From Sphingomonas echinoides ATCC 14820 (GTDB lineage: Bacteria; Pseudomonadota; Alphaproteobacteria; Sphingomonadales; Sphingomonadaceae): DNA of 64,000 nucleotides. The position numbers were made by a program, and so were the translations under genes. The notes beneath the pieces are model-generated. The model did no database searches and was not told the origin of the DNA. It worked only from the letters and a program-made list of their open reading frames with translations. Positions 16,716-25,231 of this stretch are shown piece after piece (the stretch's first letter is position 1; every line of letters begins with the position of its first letter). The stretch spans positions 1 to 64,000 of the forward strand of contig NZ_JH584235.1 in the NCBI RefSeq assembly GCF_000241465.1, written 5' to 3'.

Positions 16716-17648
16716 ATGGAACGACGCACTCTTCTCAAGCTCTCGATGGGCGCGCCGCTTTTGCCGCTGGCGGCGCGGGCGGCTTCGGCCGCGCCGCCGC
16801 AGACGGACGACGCGTTCCGTTTCGTCCTGATGGGCGATTGCCATATCCGGCCTGAACTGGACGCCGCCCGCGCTTGCGCGATGTGCTTCGAGCAGGTCTC
16901 CGCATCCGACTGCGATTTCGTGATTCAGGGTGGCGACCATATCGAGGACGCGCTGGAAACCGGAAGGGACCGCGCGACGATGCTGATGGATCTCTATCAA
17001 CGGACCGAGCGCGCGCATCTGCGCAAACCGGTGCATCACGTCATCGGAAATCACGATTGTCTCGGCGTCTTCCCGAAGAGCGGGATCGATCCTTCCGCAC
17101 CCGATTACGGCAAGCACTTCTATAGCGATCGCTTCGGACCGCGATATTACGCCTTCGACCATAAGGGCGTGCATTTCGTCGTGCTCGATTCGATCGGCCT
17201 GACCGCCGACCGAAATTACGAGGGGCGCGTCGATGATGAGCAACTGGCGTGGCTGCGCCGCGATCTCGCGGCGCAGCCCAAAGGTGCTCGCATTATCGCT
17301 GTGACGCACATTCCGCTTGTTACCGCGATGCAATGCTATGAGCCGGAATCCTGGCTCGACACCCCCCACAATTGGACGTTCGTGGTCAATGGCCGCGACG
17401 TGCTGCGCATCCTGCGCGACCATCATGTCCTGGCGGTGCTACAGGCACACAGCCATGTCTATGAGCAGATCGAGCTGAACGGCATGTCCTTCATCACCAC
17501 TGGGGCCGTCGCCGGCGCCGATTGGCGCGGATCATTCCTCGGTACACCGGAGGGCTATACCGAGATCACCGTATCGGCCCGTTCCGTGACGAGTTGCTAT
17601 CGAACGTACGGCTTCTCCAGTGTCGCTCGGCGAGACGTGCCGATCTGA
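16716..17648 (+). CDS. exported calcineurin-like metallophosphoesterase
   Basis: 310 residues. The N-terminus MERRTLLKLSMGAPLLPLAARAASA has a twin-arginine-like signal. The two-metal phosphoesterase signature is complete: MGDCH (about residue 40), GGDHIED, VIGNHDC, VTHIP and AHSHVYE. The GDxH...GD...GNHD...H...HxH order is that of purple-acid/3',5'-cyclic-nucleotide phosphodiesterase-like enzymes. It lies 75 bases after the STN-receptor with a hairpin between, so the two may be partly co-transcribed. Periplasmic phosphate-ester hydrolysis is the safe description; the substrate is unknown. Confidence 0.88.
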   Translation: MERRTLLKLSMGAPLLPLAARAASAAPPQTDDAFRFVLMGDCHIRPELDAARACAMCFEQVSASDCDFVIQGGDHIEDALETGRDRATMLMDLYQRTERAHLRKPVHHVIGNHDCLGVFPKSGIDPSAPDYGKHFYSDRFGPRYYAFDHKGVHFVVLDSIGLTADRNYEGRVDDEQLAWLRRDLAAQPKGARIIAVTHIPLVTAMQCYEPESWLDTPHNWTFVVNGRDVLRILRDHHVLAVLQAHSHVYEQIELNGMSFITTGAVAGADWRGSFLGTPEGYTEITVSARSVTSCYRTYGFSSVARRDVPI

Positions 17649-18005
17649 ATACGGATCGAGGCATCTGCCTCCCGCCTCCCGTACCAGAGGCTGCCGTCCG
17701 ATCACTGCCCATAACCGGGCGTATGCTCGCGCTTTCCGTCCCCACTCGTGACCTCCGATCCTAGCGAAACCTGACGTGCGCCGCCATAAGGCCAAACGAC
17801 GGCTTGGTCCCACGAGCTTCCGGCAGCAGTCGATCCGTTTTCGCCATTCCAGCGACGATGGGAATGCGACCGCGAACCTATGAACGAGTGTCCGAAGTTG
17901 GGGGGGCGTAACGAGGGCGCTGAGCGTCCACGATTGGGTCCTTCGCACGGGCGAGCTAAACGCTGCGATCTTGTAATGCCGCTGAAAAACGCTCGAAGAG
18001 CGCAG
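17649..18005. other. intergenic region without a recognised gene
   Basis: The phosphoesterase and HxlR genes converge here. Short frames on both strands lack ribosome sites and protein-like composition. A small GAGGC/GCCTC dyad near 17660 is too weak to call a terminator. Confidence 0.5.
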
Positions 18006-18398
18006 TTAATCGATCGCTTTGGCCCGATCGTATGAAACGCCTGCTTCCTCAATGGCCTCGCCGTGCGCGAGCGCCCAAGCGCAGAGTGCTTCGAAAGGCT
18101 GTCGAAGCGAATGGCCCAGCGGCGTGATTGCATATTGCACGCCGATCGGCACCGTCGGCAGTACAGTCCTCGTGACCAAGCCGTTTCTCTCGAGACGTTT
18201 AAGGGCGTCGGCAAGCGCCTTATGCGTGATACCGTCAAGCCGACGCTTGATCTCGTTGAACCGCGCCGGCTTCGGGCACAGCACCGTCAGGATCATGATC
18301 GTCCACTTGTCGGCGATCTTGTCCAGCACCGGGCGTATGCGCGCGACATCGGACTGCGCGCGAAGGGACAGAAACTCAAGGTCGGTATCGTCCGCCAT
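18006..18398 (-). CDS. HxlR-family transcriptional regulator
   Basis: About 130 residues with the HxlR winged-helix core: VLDKIADKWTIMILTVLCPKPARFNEIKRRLDGITHKALADALKRLERNGLVTRTV, then the wing VQYAITPLGHSL. The start at ATG 18398 is preferred over a TTG at 18413. It is divergent from an SDR gene, and the 82-base gap contains a perfect GTTATC-A-GATAAC palindrome. HxlR proteins usually repress a divergent redox or detoxification gene, so regulation of the SDR is the likely role. HxlR members often sense through a cysteine near the N-terminus; here no such cysteine is seen, only one in the CPKPARF segment. Confidence 0.9.
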   Translation of the reverse strand: MADDTDLEFLSLRAQSDVARIRPVLDKIADKWTIMILTVLCPKPARFNEIKRRLDGITHKALADALKRLERNGLVTRTVLPTVPIGVQYAITPLGHSLRQPFEALCAWALAHGEAIEEAGVSYDRAKAID

Positions 18399-18424
18399 AT
18401 CTCGGCTATCCAAGGTGCGTTCTT

Positions 18425-18437
18425 GTTATCAGATAAC
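18425..18437. promoter_or_regulatory. palindromic operator between hxlR-type and SDR genes
   Basis: GTTATC-A-GATAAC is a perfect 13-base palindrome between the two divergent starts. It is the natural binding-site candidate for the HxlR regulator. Confidence 0.6.
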
Positions 18438-18480
18438 CATCGTATATCTGGTTTGTCCTCATTGATGAAGGACTCTGCAG

Positions 18481-19305
18481 ATGAATCGGATGACGAACAA
18501 GGTGGCGCTCGTCGTGGGCGGCGCGAAGGGCATTGGCCTCGCGATCGCAGAACGGCTAGCAAGCGAAGGTGCACGCGTGTTCCTGACGGGCCGAAGTCCG
18601 CGCGAGGTCGAACAGGCGGTCGAGAAGATCGGAAACGGCGCGAGCGGGCTCGTCGCGGATGCCAGCCTGCCGGAGGATATGAGACGCGTGGTGGTGGCGG
18701 TGCAGGATGTGCATGGCCGAATCGACGCGCTGGTACTCAATGCGGGGATCGGTGACGCTGCCGCACTGGTAGACGAGACGCCTGAGCACTTCGACCGTCT
18801 CTTCGCCGTCAATGTGCGCGGCGCAGTTTTCGCATTGCGGGCGGCGCTGAGCGCGATGCGTGATGGGGGTTCGGTGGTCCTCGTTGGATCCATCGCGGGG
18901 TCGGCTGGTGTCCATTCCTGTGGCACCTATGCTGCAACCAAGGCCGCCTTGCGCTCTTACGCGCGCACCTGGACCGCAGAACTGGCGATGCGTGGCATCC
19001 GCGTCAACGTCGTCGCACCGGGACCGACAGACACCGATATGATGGCGCGCGTGCCTGAGGAGGTACGGGCCGGATTGATCGCGCCGAACCCTCTTGGACG
19101 CATGGCGCGGCCTGCCGAGGTTGCCGCTGCCACGATCTTCCTGCTGAGCGACGAGGCGAGCTACATTGCGGGCGTCGAGCTCTGTGTTGATGGGGGCATG
19201 CGGCAGGTCGGACGTGACGGGCATGCTCTTACTTTCGGCGGAGCACGCCCAATCCCAGCCGATATTAAGCATGAAGGAGCGGCGGCTTACGGCAAGGGGA
19301 GGTGA
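18481..19305 (+). CDS. short-chain dehydrogenase/reductase (SDR)
   Basis: 274 residues, classical SDR: cofactor motif VVGGAKGIG (residues 11-19), LNAGIG, catalytic Ser in VGSIAGSAG, and the YAATK active-site Tyr/Lys, then VVAPGPTDTDM and a VDGGM end. TGRSPREV after beta-2 (Arg rather than Asp) suggests NADP(H). A tail of about 30 residues follows the usual SDR end (GRDGHALTFGGARPIP...), longer than normal for the family. An AAGGAC ribosome site supports the ATG at 18481. The divergent HxlR gene suggests substrate- or stress-induced expression. Confidence 0.92.
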   Translation: MNRMTNKVALVVGGAKGIGLAIAERLASEGARVFLTGRSPREVEQAVEKIGNGASGLVADASLPEDMRRVVVAVQDVHGRIDALVLNAGIGDAAALVDETPEHFDRLFAVNVRGAVFALRAALSAMRDGGSVVLVGSIAGSAGVHSCGTYAATKAALRSYARTWTAELAMRGIRVNVVAPGPTDTDMMARVPEEVRAGLIAPNPLGRMARPAEVAAATIFLLSDEASYIAGVELCVDGGMRQVGRDGHALTFGGARPIPADIKHEGAAAYGKGR

Positions 19306-19423
19306 CGGCCAGAGAGTCGCTTGTGGATCTCTGCAGGTGTCGAGATGCCGGCGACAAGCGCCATCGCGTCGATCACAGGTGAAGTGTGACACCGTCCGGC
19401 GCGCCTCCCCGCGACCAACGCTA

Positions 19424-19463
19424 GCACAACAGCCCCGTCTCAAAAGAGATGGGGCTGTTGTGC
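19424..19463. terminator. long near-perfect hairpin downstream of the SDR gene
   Basis: GCACAACAGCCCC-g-TCTC, loop AAAA, GAGA-t-GGGGCTGTTGTGC: arms of 17 paired bases around one G-T position. It lies about 120 bases after the SDR stop with only a TTT soon after. It fits a terminator or an isolated REP-like element; no second copy was noticed in the window. Confidence 0.5.
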
Positions 19464-19792
19464 GTTTGCAGCCCTGCCAGTTCGCCACGGTGGGGCTCGT
19501 CCGCACGGTTCCCGCCGCCCGTTTTCGTGGCAAGTTGGCCTTTGTTCCCCGATCCCCTGCGGAGTGCCAGCAGGCTGAATCATCCGAGATCCTGCGCGCG
19601 ATTCAAGAGACCAAAAGCCGCTCTACGCAAACCAAATCCGGGGGTGTGTTTCGATAGTCACAAATTAACCACACTGCCAAGGAAACGACCGGTCGCGCGC
19701 ATTGCCCCCTTGCGGCCACCGTGTCGATTGTTTCACCATCCTGTCATAAACCCGGAGAGGATGTCGCAAAGACGACAAACGGGGAAACAATC
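19464..19792. other. leader/promoter region of the next receptor gene
   Basis: There is no gene-like frame. It holds the presumed promoter and leader of the receptor starting at 19793. No copy of the ATAC-N-GTAT palindrome was seen here, unlike the promoters further downstream. Confidence 0.45.
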
Positions 19793-22684
19793 ATGCTTAA
19801 AGCTATCTCGCCTTATTATCTGGGTGCCGCCATGGTGGCGCTCGCGGTCGGCATTTCCGTTGCTCCGGCGTCGGCGCAGGTCGCGCCAGAAAATGCCACC
19901 GCCGCCTCCGACCAGGATATTGTCGTCACCGGATCGCGCATCCGCCGCAGCCCGCTCGACCAGGACAAGCCGGTCGTCACCGTCGACCAGGCCGCGATCG
20001 CGCGCACCGGCCTGAGCTCGGTCGCTGACGTGCTGCAGCGCTTGCCGAGCGCGGGCGGGGGGCTCAACACCAAGGTCAACAATGCCGGCAATATCGGTGG
20101 TCCGCCCGACGGCACCGGTGTCAGCTCCGGCGCGGCGGAAATCGACCTGCGCTATCTCGGGGCCAAGCGCACGCTCGTGCTGGTCGACGGCCTGCGCTAC
20201 GTCAACGGCTCGTCGGCGGGCGGCATCCCGGCCTCGGTCGATCTCAACGAAATCCCGATGAACTCGATCGAACGGATCGAAGTCCTGCAATCGGGCGCGT
20301 CGCCGCTCTACGGCACCGACGCGGTGGCCGGCGTGGTCAACATCATCACCAAGCAGGCGCAGAAGGGGCTGCAGGCCAACGCCCAGTTCGGCACTTTCCG
20401 CCAGGGCGATGGCCATACCCAGAATTACGAGCTCAGCTATGGCATCCAGAAGCCCGCAAGCGGCACCTCGGTCGTGCTCGGCGGCTATTATACCAAGCAG
20501 GAAGCGGTCAGCACCGGCAATCGGGCGATTTCGCTGTTCCCGGCATCGGGGGCGGTGTCGTGCCAGGATCCCGCCTTTGCCGCGACCGGTGGCGTCGGGT
20601 GCAGCGGCTCGCCGCCGCTCGGGCGCTACCGCGTGCTGGGGCAGAATTTGACGCTCAAGGCACCCGTCATCGGGCGCACCGCGACGCTGGCCGATTTCAA
20701 GACCTTCACCGATGCCGACCGCTTCAACTTCGCGCCGTTCAACTATCTGCTGACGCCGTCGGAGCGGTATGGCGGATTCCTGAACTTCAAGCAGGCGCTG
20801 AGCGACAACGTCAACATGCGGGTGAAGCTGGTCTACAATCACCGCCACTCGCGCACCGAGGCCGCGTTCCTGCCGCTTGTGATCGGGCCGGGTGCGGGCA
20901 ATGGCAATTTGCTCGACCGCATTTCGGTCGATGCCAGCAATCCCTACAATCCGTTCGGGGTCACGCTGTCCTCGGGCGTCAACCTCGACGGCACGCCGTC
21001 GGGCGTGCCCGCCAATTACGTCGCGATCAATCGTCGCTTCGTCGAGGGTGGCCAGCGTATCTTCACGCAGGATGTCGATACCTTCTCGGGAACGGTGACG
21101 CTCGACGGCTCGTTCCACATCGGCGAGCATAAGTGGTTCTGGGATGCGAACGCGGTCTATGGCCTCAACGACGCGCACCAGCTCTTCACCGGCAACGTCA
21201 ACGCCGCCAAGCTCGCGCAGGCGCTCGGGCCAGTCTCGCAATGCACCGGTGCGTGCGTGCCGTTCAACATCTTCGGTGGCGCGACGGTTGGCGGCGCGGG
21301 CTCGATCACCCCGGCGATGCTCGCCTTCGTCACCTTCAACGAACGCGACAAGAGCCAACAGGAACTCAATGATTTCAGCGCCAACCTTTCGGGTGCGCTG
21401 TTCACGCTGCCGGCCGGCGATGTCGGTTTGGCGATCGGCTATGAGCATCGCGATCAGGGGGCGAGCTATGACCCGGATCCGGTTATCGTCGCCGGGCTGG
21501 GTGCCGACGTGCCGACCCAACCGAGCCGCGGCCGCTTCAACGTCGATGAAATCTATGGCGAGCTTCGCGTCCCGATCCTGACCAACACCGCGTTCTTCCA
21601 GAAGCTCGAATTCGACGGCGCGGTGCGCCACTCAAACTATTCGACCTTCGGCAGCAACACGGTCTTTACCGCGTCGGGCCTGTGGAAGCCGGTTTCCGAC
21701 CTGCTGTTGCGCGGCGGCTATGCCGAGAGCCTGCGCGCGCCGAGCATCGGCGAACTCTACGCCGGTGCCTCGCGCTCCGACCAGACGATCCAGGATCCGT
21801 GCACCAGCGGGCTGGGCGGCTCTTTCCAGACCAACGCGACGGTGAAGGCGAACTGCATCTCCAATGGGGTGCCGGCGAATGGCAGCTATGCCGAGCCGGC
21901 TGGCCAGATCGGCGTTTTTTCGGGCGGCAACGTCAACCTCAAGCCCGAAACCGCGAAGACCTGGACCGCAGGGGGCGTCTACAGCCCATCCTGGGCGCAC
22001 GGTCGTTTGGCCAGCGTGCTGAGCCTCGAGGTCAATTATTATTCGATCAGCCTGAAGAACGCGATTGACTCGGCCCCGGCGTCACTGATCCTCTCGCGCT
22101 GCGCATTCAACGGCGATGCCGCGAGCTGCGCGCTGATCAAGCGCACGACTGTCGGCACCATCGCATCGGTCGGCGCGGTGCTGCAGAACCTGAACTCGAT
22201 CAAGACCGATGGGCTCGACAGTACCTTGCTCTACCGCACGCCGCGGTTCCGCGGTGGCACGGCGGGCCTCAGCGTCAATGCAGCCTATCTGCTGAAATAT
22301 GACGCGCTGCTGCCGACCGGCTTGCAGAAATGCGTTGGGACCGAGCGTTGCCTGTCGGTCGATCAGGCCTTCCCGCGCTTCAAGCTGAACAGCACGGTCG
22401 ATTTCTCGACGCCGTCGTTCGGGGCGTCGTTTACCGGCCGCTATATCAGCGCGGTCAGGGAGAGCGATGCAACCAAGCATCGCATGACGCCAACCTTCTA
22501 TGGTGACGTGCAATTCTACCTGTCGGCGGATTGGATGCAAAAGTTCAAGCTGGTCGCTGGCGTCAACAACGTCTTCAACAAGCAGCCGCCCGTCTGCATC
22601 ACCTGCGACGGCGCGAATTTCGATACGACCACCTACGATGTCCCCGGACAGTTCGGCTATTTGCGGCTGTCCTACGGCTTCTGA
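19793..22684 (+). CDS. TonB-dependent outer-membrane receptor
   Basis: About 963 residues. A signal peptide ends near SVAPASAQ; DQDIVVTGSRIRRSPLDQ is the TonB-box/plug junction; the plug has VADVLQRLPSAGGG, LRYLGAKRTLVLVDGLR and IERIEVLQSGASPLYGTDAVAGVVNIITK; the barrel ends YLRLSYGF. Several paired cysteines in barrel loops (SCQDP...GVGCSG; CTGAC; CITC) suggest disulphide-pinned surface loops. The start at 19793 follows a GGGGAAA site. It belongs to the receptor class frequent in plant-associated sphingomonads and xanthomonads. It faces the broken S9 peptidase gene tail-to-tail; membership of the glycoprotein regulon is possible but unsupported by an operator. Confidence 0.9.
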   Translation: MLKAISPYYLGAAMVALAVGISVAPASAQVAPENATAASDQDIVVTGSRIRRSPLDQDKPVVTVDQAAIARTGLSSVADVLQRLPSAGGGLNTKVNNAGNIGGPPDGTGVSSGAAEIDLRYLGAKRTLVLVDGLRYVNGSSAGGIPASVDLNEIPMNSIERIEVLQSGASPLYGTDAVAGVVNIITKQAQKGLQANAQFGTFRQGDGHTQNYELSYGIQKPASGTSVVLGGYYTKQEAVSTGNRAISLFPASGAVSCQDPAFAATGGVGCSGSPPLGRYRVLGQNLTLKAPVIGRTATLADFKTFTDADRFNFAPFNYLLTPSERYGGFLNFKQALSDNVNMRVKLVYNHRHSRTEAAFLPLVIGPGAGNGNLLDRISVDASNPYNPFGVTLSSGVNLDGTPSGVPANYVAINRRFVEGGQRIFTQDVDTFSGTVTLDGSFHIGEHKWFWDANAVYGLNDAHQLFTGNVNAAKLAQALGPVSQCTGACVPFNIFGGATVGGAGSITPAMLAFVTFNERDKSQQELNDFSANLSGALFTLPAGDVGLAIGYEHRDQGASYDPDPVIVAGLGADVPTQPSRGRFNVDEIYGELRVPILTNTAFFQKLEFDGAVRHSNYSTFGSNTVFTASGLWKPVSDLLLRGGYAESLRAPSIGELYAGASRSDQTIQDPCTSGLGGSFQTNATVKANCISNGVPANGSYAEPAGQIGVFSGGNVNLKPETAKTWTAGGVYSPSWAHGRLASVLSLEVNYYSISLKNAIDSAPASLILSRCAFNGDAASCALIKRTTVGTIASVGAVLQNLNSIKTDGLDSTLLYRTPRFRGGTAGLSVNAAYLLKYDALLPTGLQKCVGTERCLSVDQAFPRFKLNSTVDFSTPSFGASFTGRYISAVRESDATKHRMTPTFYGDVQFYLSADWMQKFKLVAGVNNVFNKQPPVCITCDGANFDTTTYDVPGQFGYLRLSYGF

Positions 22685-22875
22685 GGTTCCGCGCTGCCTA
22701 AACGTCCTGCGCGGTGTCCTTCACCGCGCAGGCACGGGCCGCATGAAACGATTTCCAACCTTGCGTTACAGACGGTCGCGCCAGCTCCTGCACAGATTGT
22801 CTCAGAAGATGCCTTCAAGGCGTAAAATTGTTCCCGACCTAGCATTTTAGAGTAGGGTGGTATCAGCCCATCCGA

Positions 22876-25182
22876 TTAGCCTACGCGCGTCGGCACAGCG
22901 TTCCAGTCGGGCGTGGTGTCGCCGAGCAAGTTGCGTACGAAGAAGCCAAATTGCCGACGTGTGACATAGTCGATCGGGCCGGTTGAGCGGCCGACGCTGT
23001 GTTCGCCGCCTGGTACCGACAGCAGATCGAAATCCTTGTTCGCCTTGATCAGCGCATCGACCACCTGCATCGTCGAAGCGGGGTCGACATTGCTGTCCTG
23101 CTCGCCGACGATCATCAGCAGCTTGCCCGTCAGCCGCCAGGCATTGTCGACGCCCGAGGCGGCGGCATAGCTCTTGTCGACGGGCCAGCCGAGCCACTGT
23201 TCGTTCCAGCTGATCTTGTCCATGCGATTGTCGTAGCAACCGGCATAAGCCACGCCGACCTTGTAGAAATCGCGGTGGAACAGCAAGGCGTTGAGCGTAC
23301 TCTGCCCCCCAGCGGACGCGCCGTAGATGCCGACGCGGCTGATATCGTAGGATGCGTCGCGCGCGGCCAGTGCGCGGTGCCAGGCGATGCGATCAGGGAA
23401 GCCCGAATCGCCGAGATTTTTCCAGGCGACGTCCTGAAATGCCTTGGAGCGATTGGCGGTGCCCATGCCGTCAATCTGGACGACGATAAAGCCGAGATCC
23501 GCCAGCGCCTGCATCCCGATCACCTTGTCGCCGCCGGCGTGATAGCCGAACGGCCAGAAACCCTTGGGCACGAAGCTGTCGTGCGGGCCAGCATAGATGT
23601 TTTCGATCACCGGATATGTCTTGTGTGGATCGTAATCGCGCGGTCGCACGACGATGCCCCAGATATCGGTTTTGCCGTCGCGTCCCTTGGCGGTGACGAC
23701 TTCGGGCGGGCGAAACCCGGCGGCCACCAGGCGCGTGTCGTCGCCCGTGGTGATCCTCGCCACCAGGGTGCCGTCGTCCGCGCGGTGCAACTCGCTGATC
23801 GTGGGCAAGTCGACCCGCGAATAGGTGTCGACGAACAGCGTCATGTCGGGCGAGAAAGCGACGTCGTGATCGGCTGTCGCCGAGGTGAGCAACGTCAGGT
23901 GGCGGCCGTCGAAATCGATGCGGTAATAGTGCCGGAAATACGGGTCTTCGCCCGGGTTCATGCCGCTTGCGGCGAACCAGATCTGGCGCTTGTCATCGTC
24001 CACCTTGACCACTTCGCGCACGACCCAATTGCCGTGCGTGATGCGATTTTTCACAGCGCCGGTGTGGCCGTCGATCAGATAGAGCTGGTTCCAGCCATCG
24101 CGCTCCGACGCTCACACGATTTCGTCGCCGAGCCCGTGCACCGCATGGGCGAAGCGACGATCGGCATAGACGAAGGTCGCGGCGTTTTCGGTGACCGCGG
24201 CGTGCGCCTTGCCCGTCTCTGCATCGACCGCGATCACGCGCGCCTGCTGGAAGCCGCGCCGGATATAATCGAACTCGACGCTGCGCCCGTCGGCGCGCCA
24301 GCGCGGTTGCGAGAGTTGATAGGGGTTGGGGAAGAGGGCGGCGTCGATCACCGTCTCGCGCCGTGCCGCGAGGTCGAACAGCACGGGCTGCTCCTGGTCG
24401 ATCGCATCGCCGGGCTTGGGGTAAAGCTGCGTGCGCAGCGTTGGCTGCAGCCGCCCCGCCGGTGCTGCCTCCACACGCAGCACCTGGCGCGCATAGCCGG
24501 GGCGGACACGGTACAACAGGATGTGGCGGCTGTCGGGCGACCAGACCAGCGTTTCGGGATCATAGAAGTCACCGGCCGATCCGTCGCGGCTCAGGCGGAT
24601 CGCGTCCTTGCCGCCCGGCTTGCGCAACACGAGTTGGTTGTCCTCGACCAACGCTTCCCATGTGCCGTCGGGCGAGAGCGCGGGCCGGTTGTCGGCGGGG
24701 ACCGACAGATCTCGGACGACACCGAAGCCGCGCGGACGGCGCGGATCGGCGACGACGGCGCAGGCGTGTCCGTCGAGCGCGCAGGACCAGGCGGTTTCGT
24801 CGAGCTGGAACCGGATCGCGGTACCGTCCGCATCATAGTCGAACGCCGCAAACGGCAACCGCAGCGGCGCGACCGGATGCCCGAGCGCCGCGCCGAGCGC
24901 GCGCGCCACCTTCGCCTGATCGAACGCCGGCGCTTTGGCGAGCGTTCGACGGTCGACCGTTTCGAAGGCGAAGCCGCCCTCGACCGTCTTGCGGTAGAAG
25001 AAATGGCTGCCATCCGCCGTCCAGTGGGCCGACCATACCACGTCGCGCGTGAGATATTGCCATTGCTCGCGCAGACCGATCGAGCGGGTGAACGTTGCCG
25101 CGTCGGGCGCGGCGAGCAGCTTGGTCGGCAGGCACAGGGCAGCGATGGCGAGGACGAAGGCCTTGGCGCGGGGTGGGATCAT
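22876..25182 (-). pseudogene. S9 prolyl oligopeptidase/DPP-IV-like peptidase interrupted by one in-frame stop
   Basis: If read through, the gene encodes 768 residues: signal peptide (AKAFVLAIAALCLPTKLLAAP), a DPP-IV-type propeller (about 50-500) and an alpha/beta-hydrolase domain with nucleophile Ser in GIYGASAGG, Asp in VGEQDSNVD and His in PGGEHSVG. At 24112-24114 a TGA replaces what should be a tryptophan codon: the family motif WxSERDGWxxLYLIDG reads [24 protein letters not shown] here. Reading frame and sequence are intact on both sides, so one base (TGG to TGA) explains the break. It could be a recent pseudogene, a sequencing error, or rarely read through. It is third after the receptor and GH2 genes, 49 bases after GH2. 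Confidence 0.88.
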
Positions 25183-25231
25183 CGGAGGGTCTCGGTCGAT
25201 GGAAAGGAGCGTGCGGTAGGAGCGCAACGCG

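Noticed and set aside
14940..17426. Minus-strand open frame of 828 codons across the STN-receptor and phosphoesterase
   Set aside because: Antisense shadow with Arg/Val/Gly-rich random composition, spanning two genuine plus-strand genes and a hairpin.
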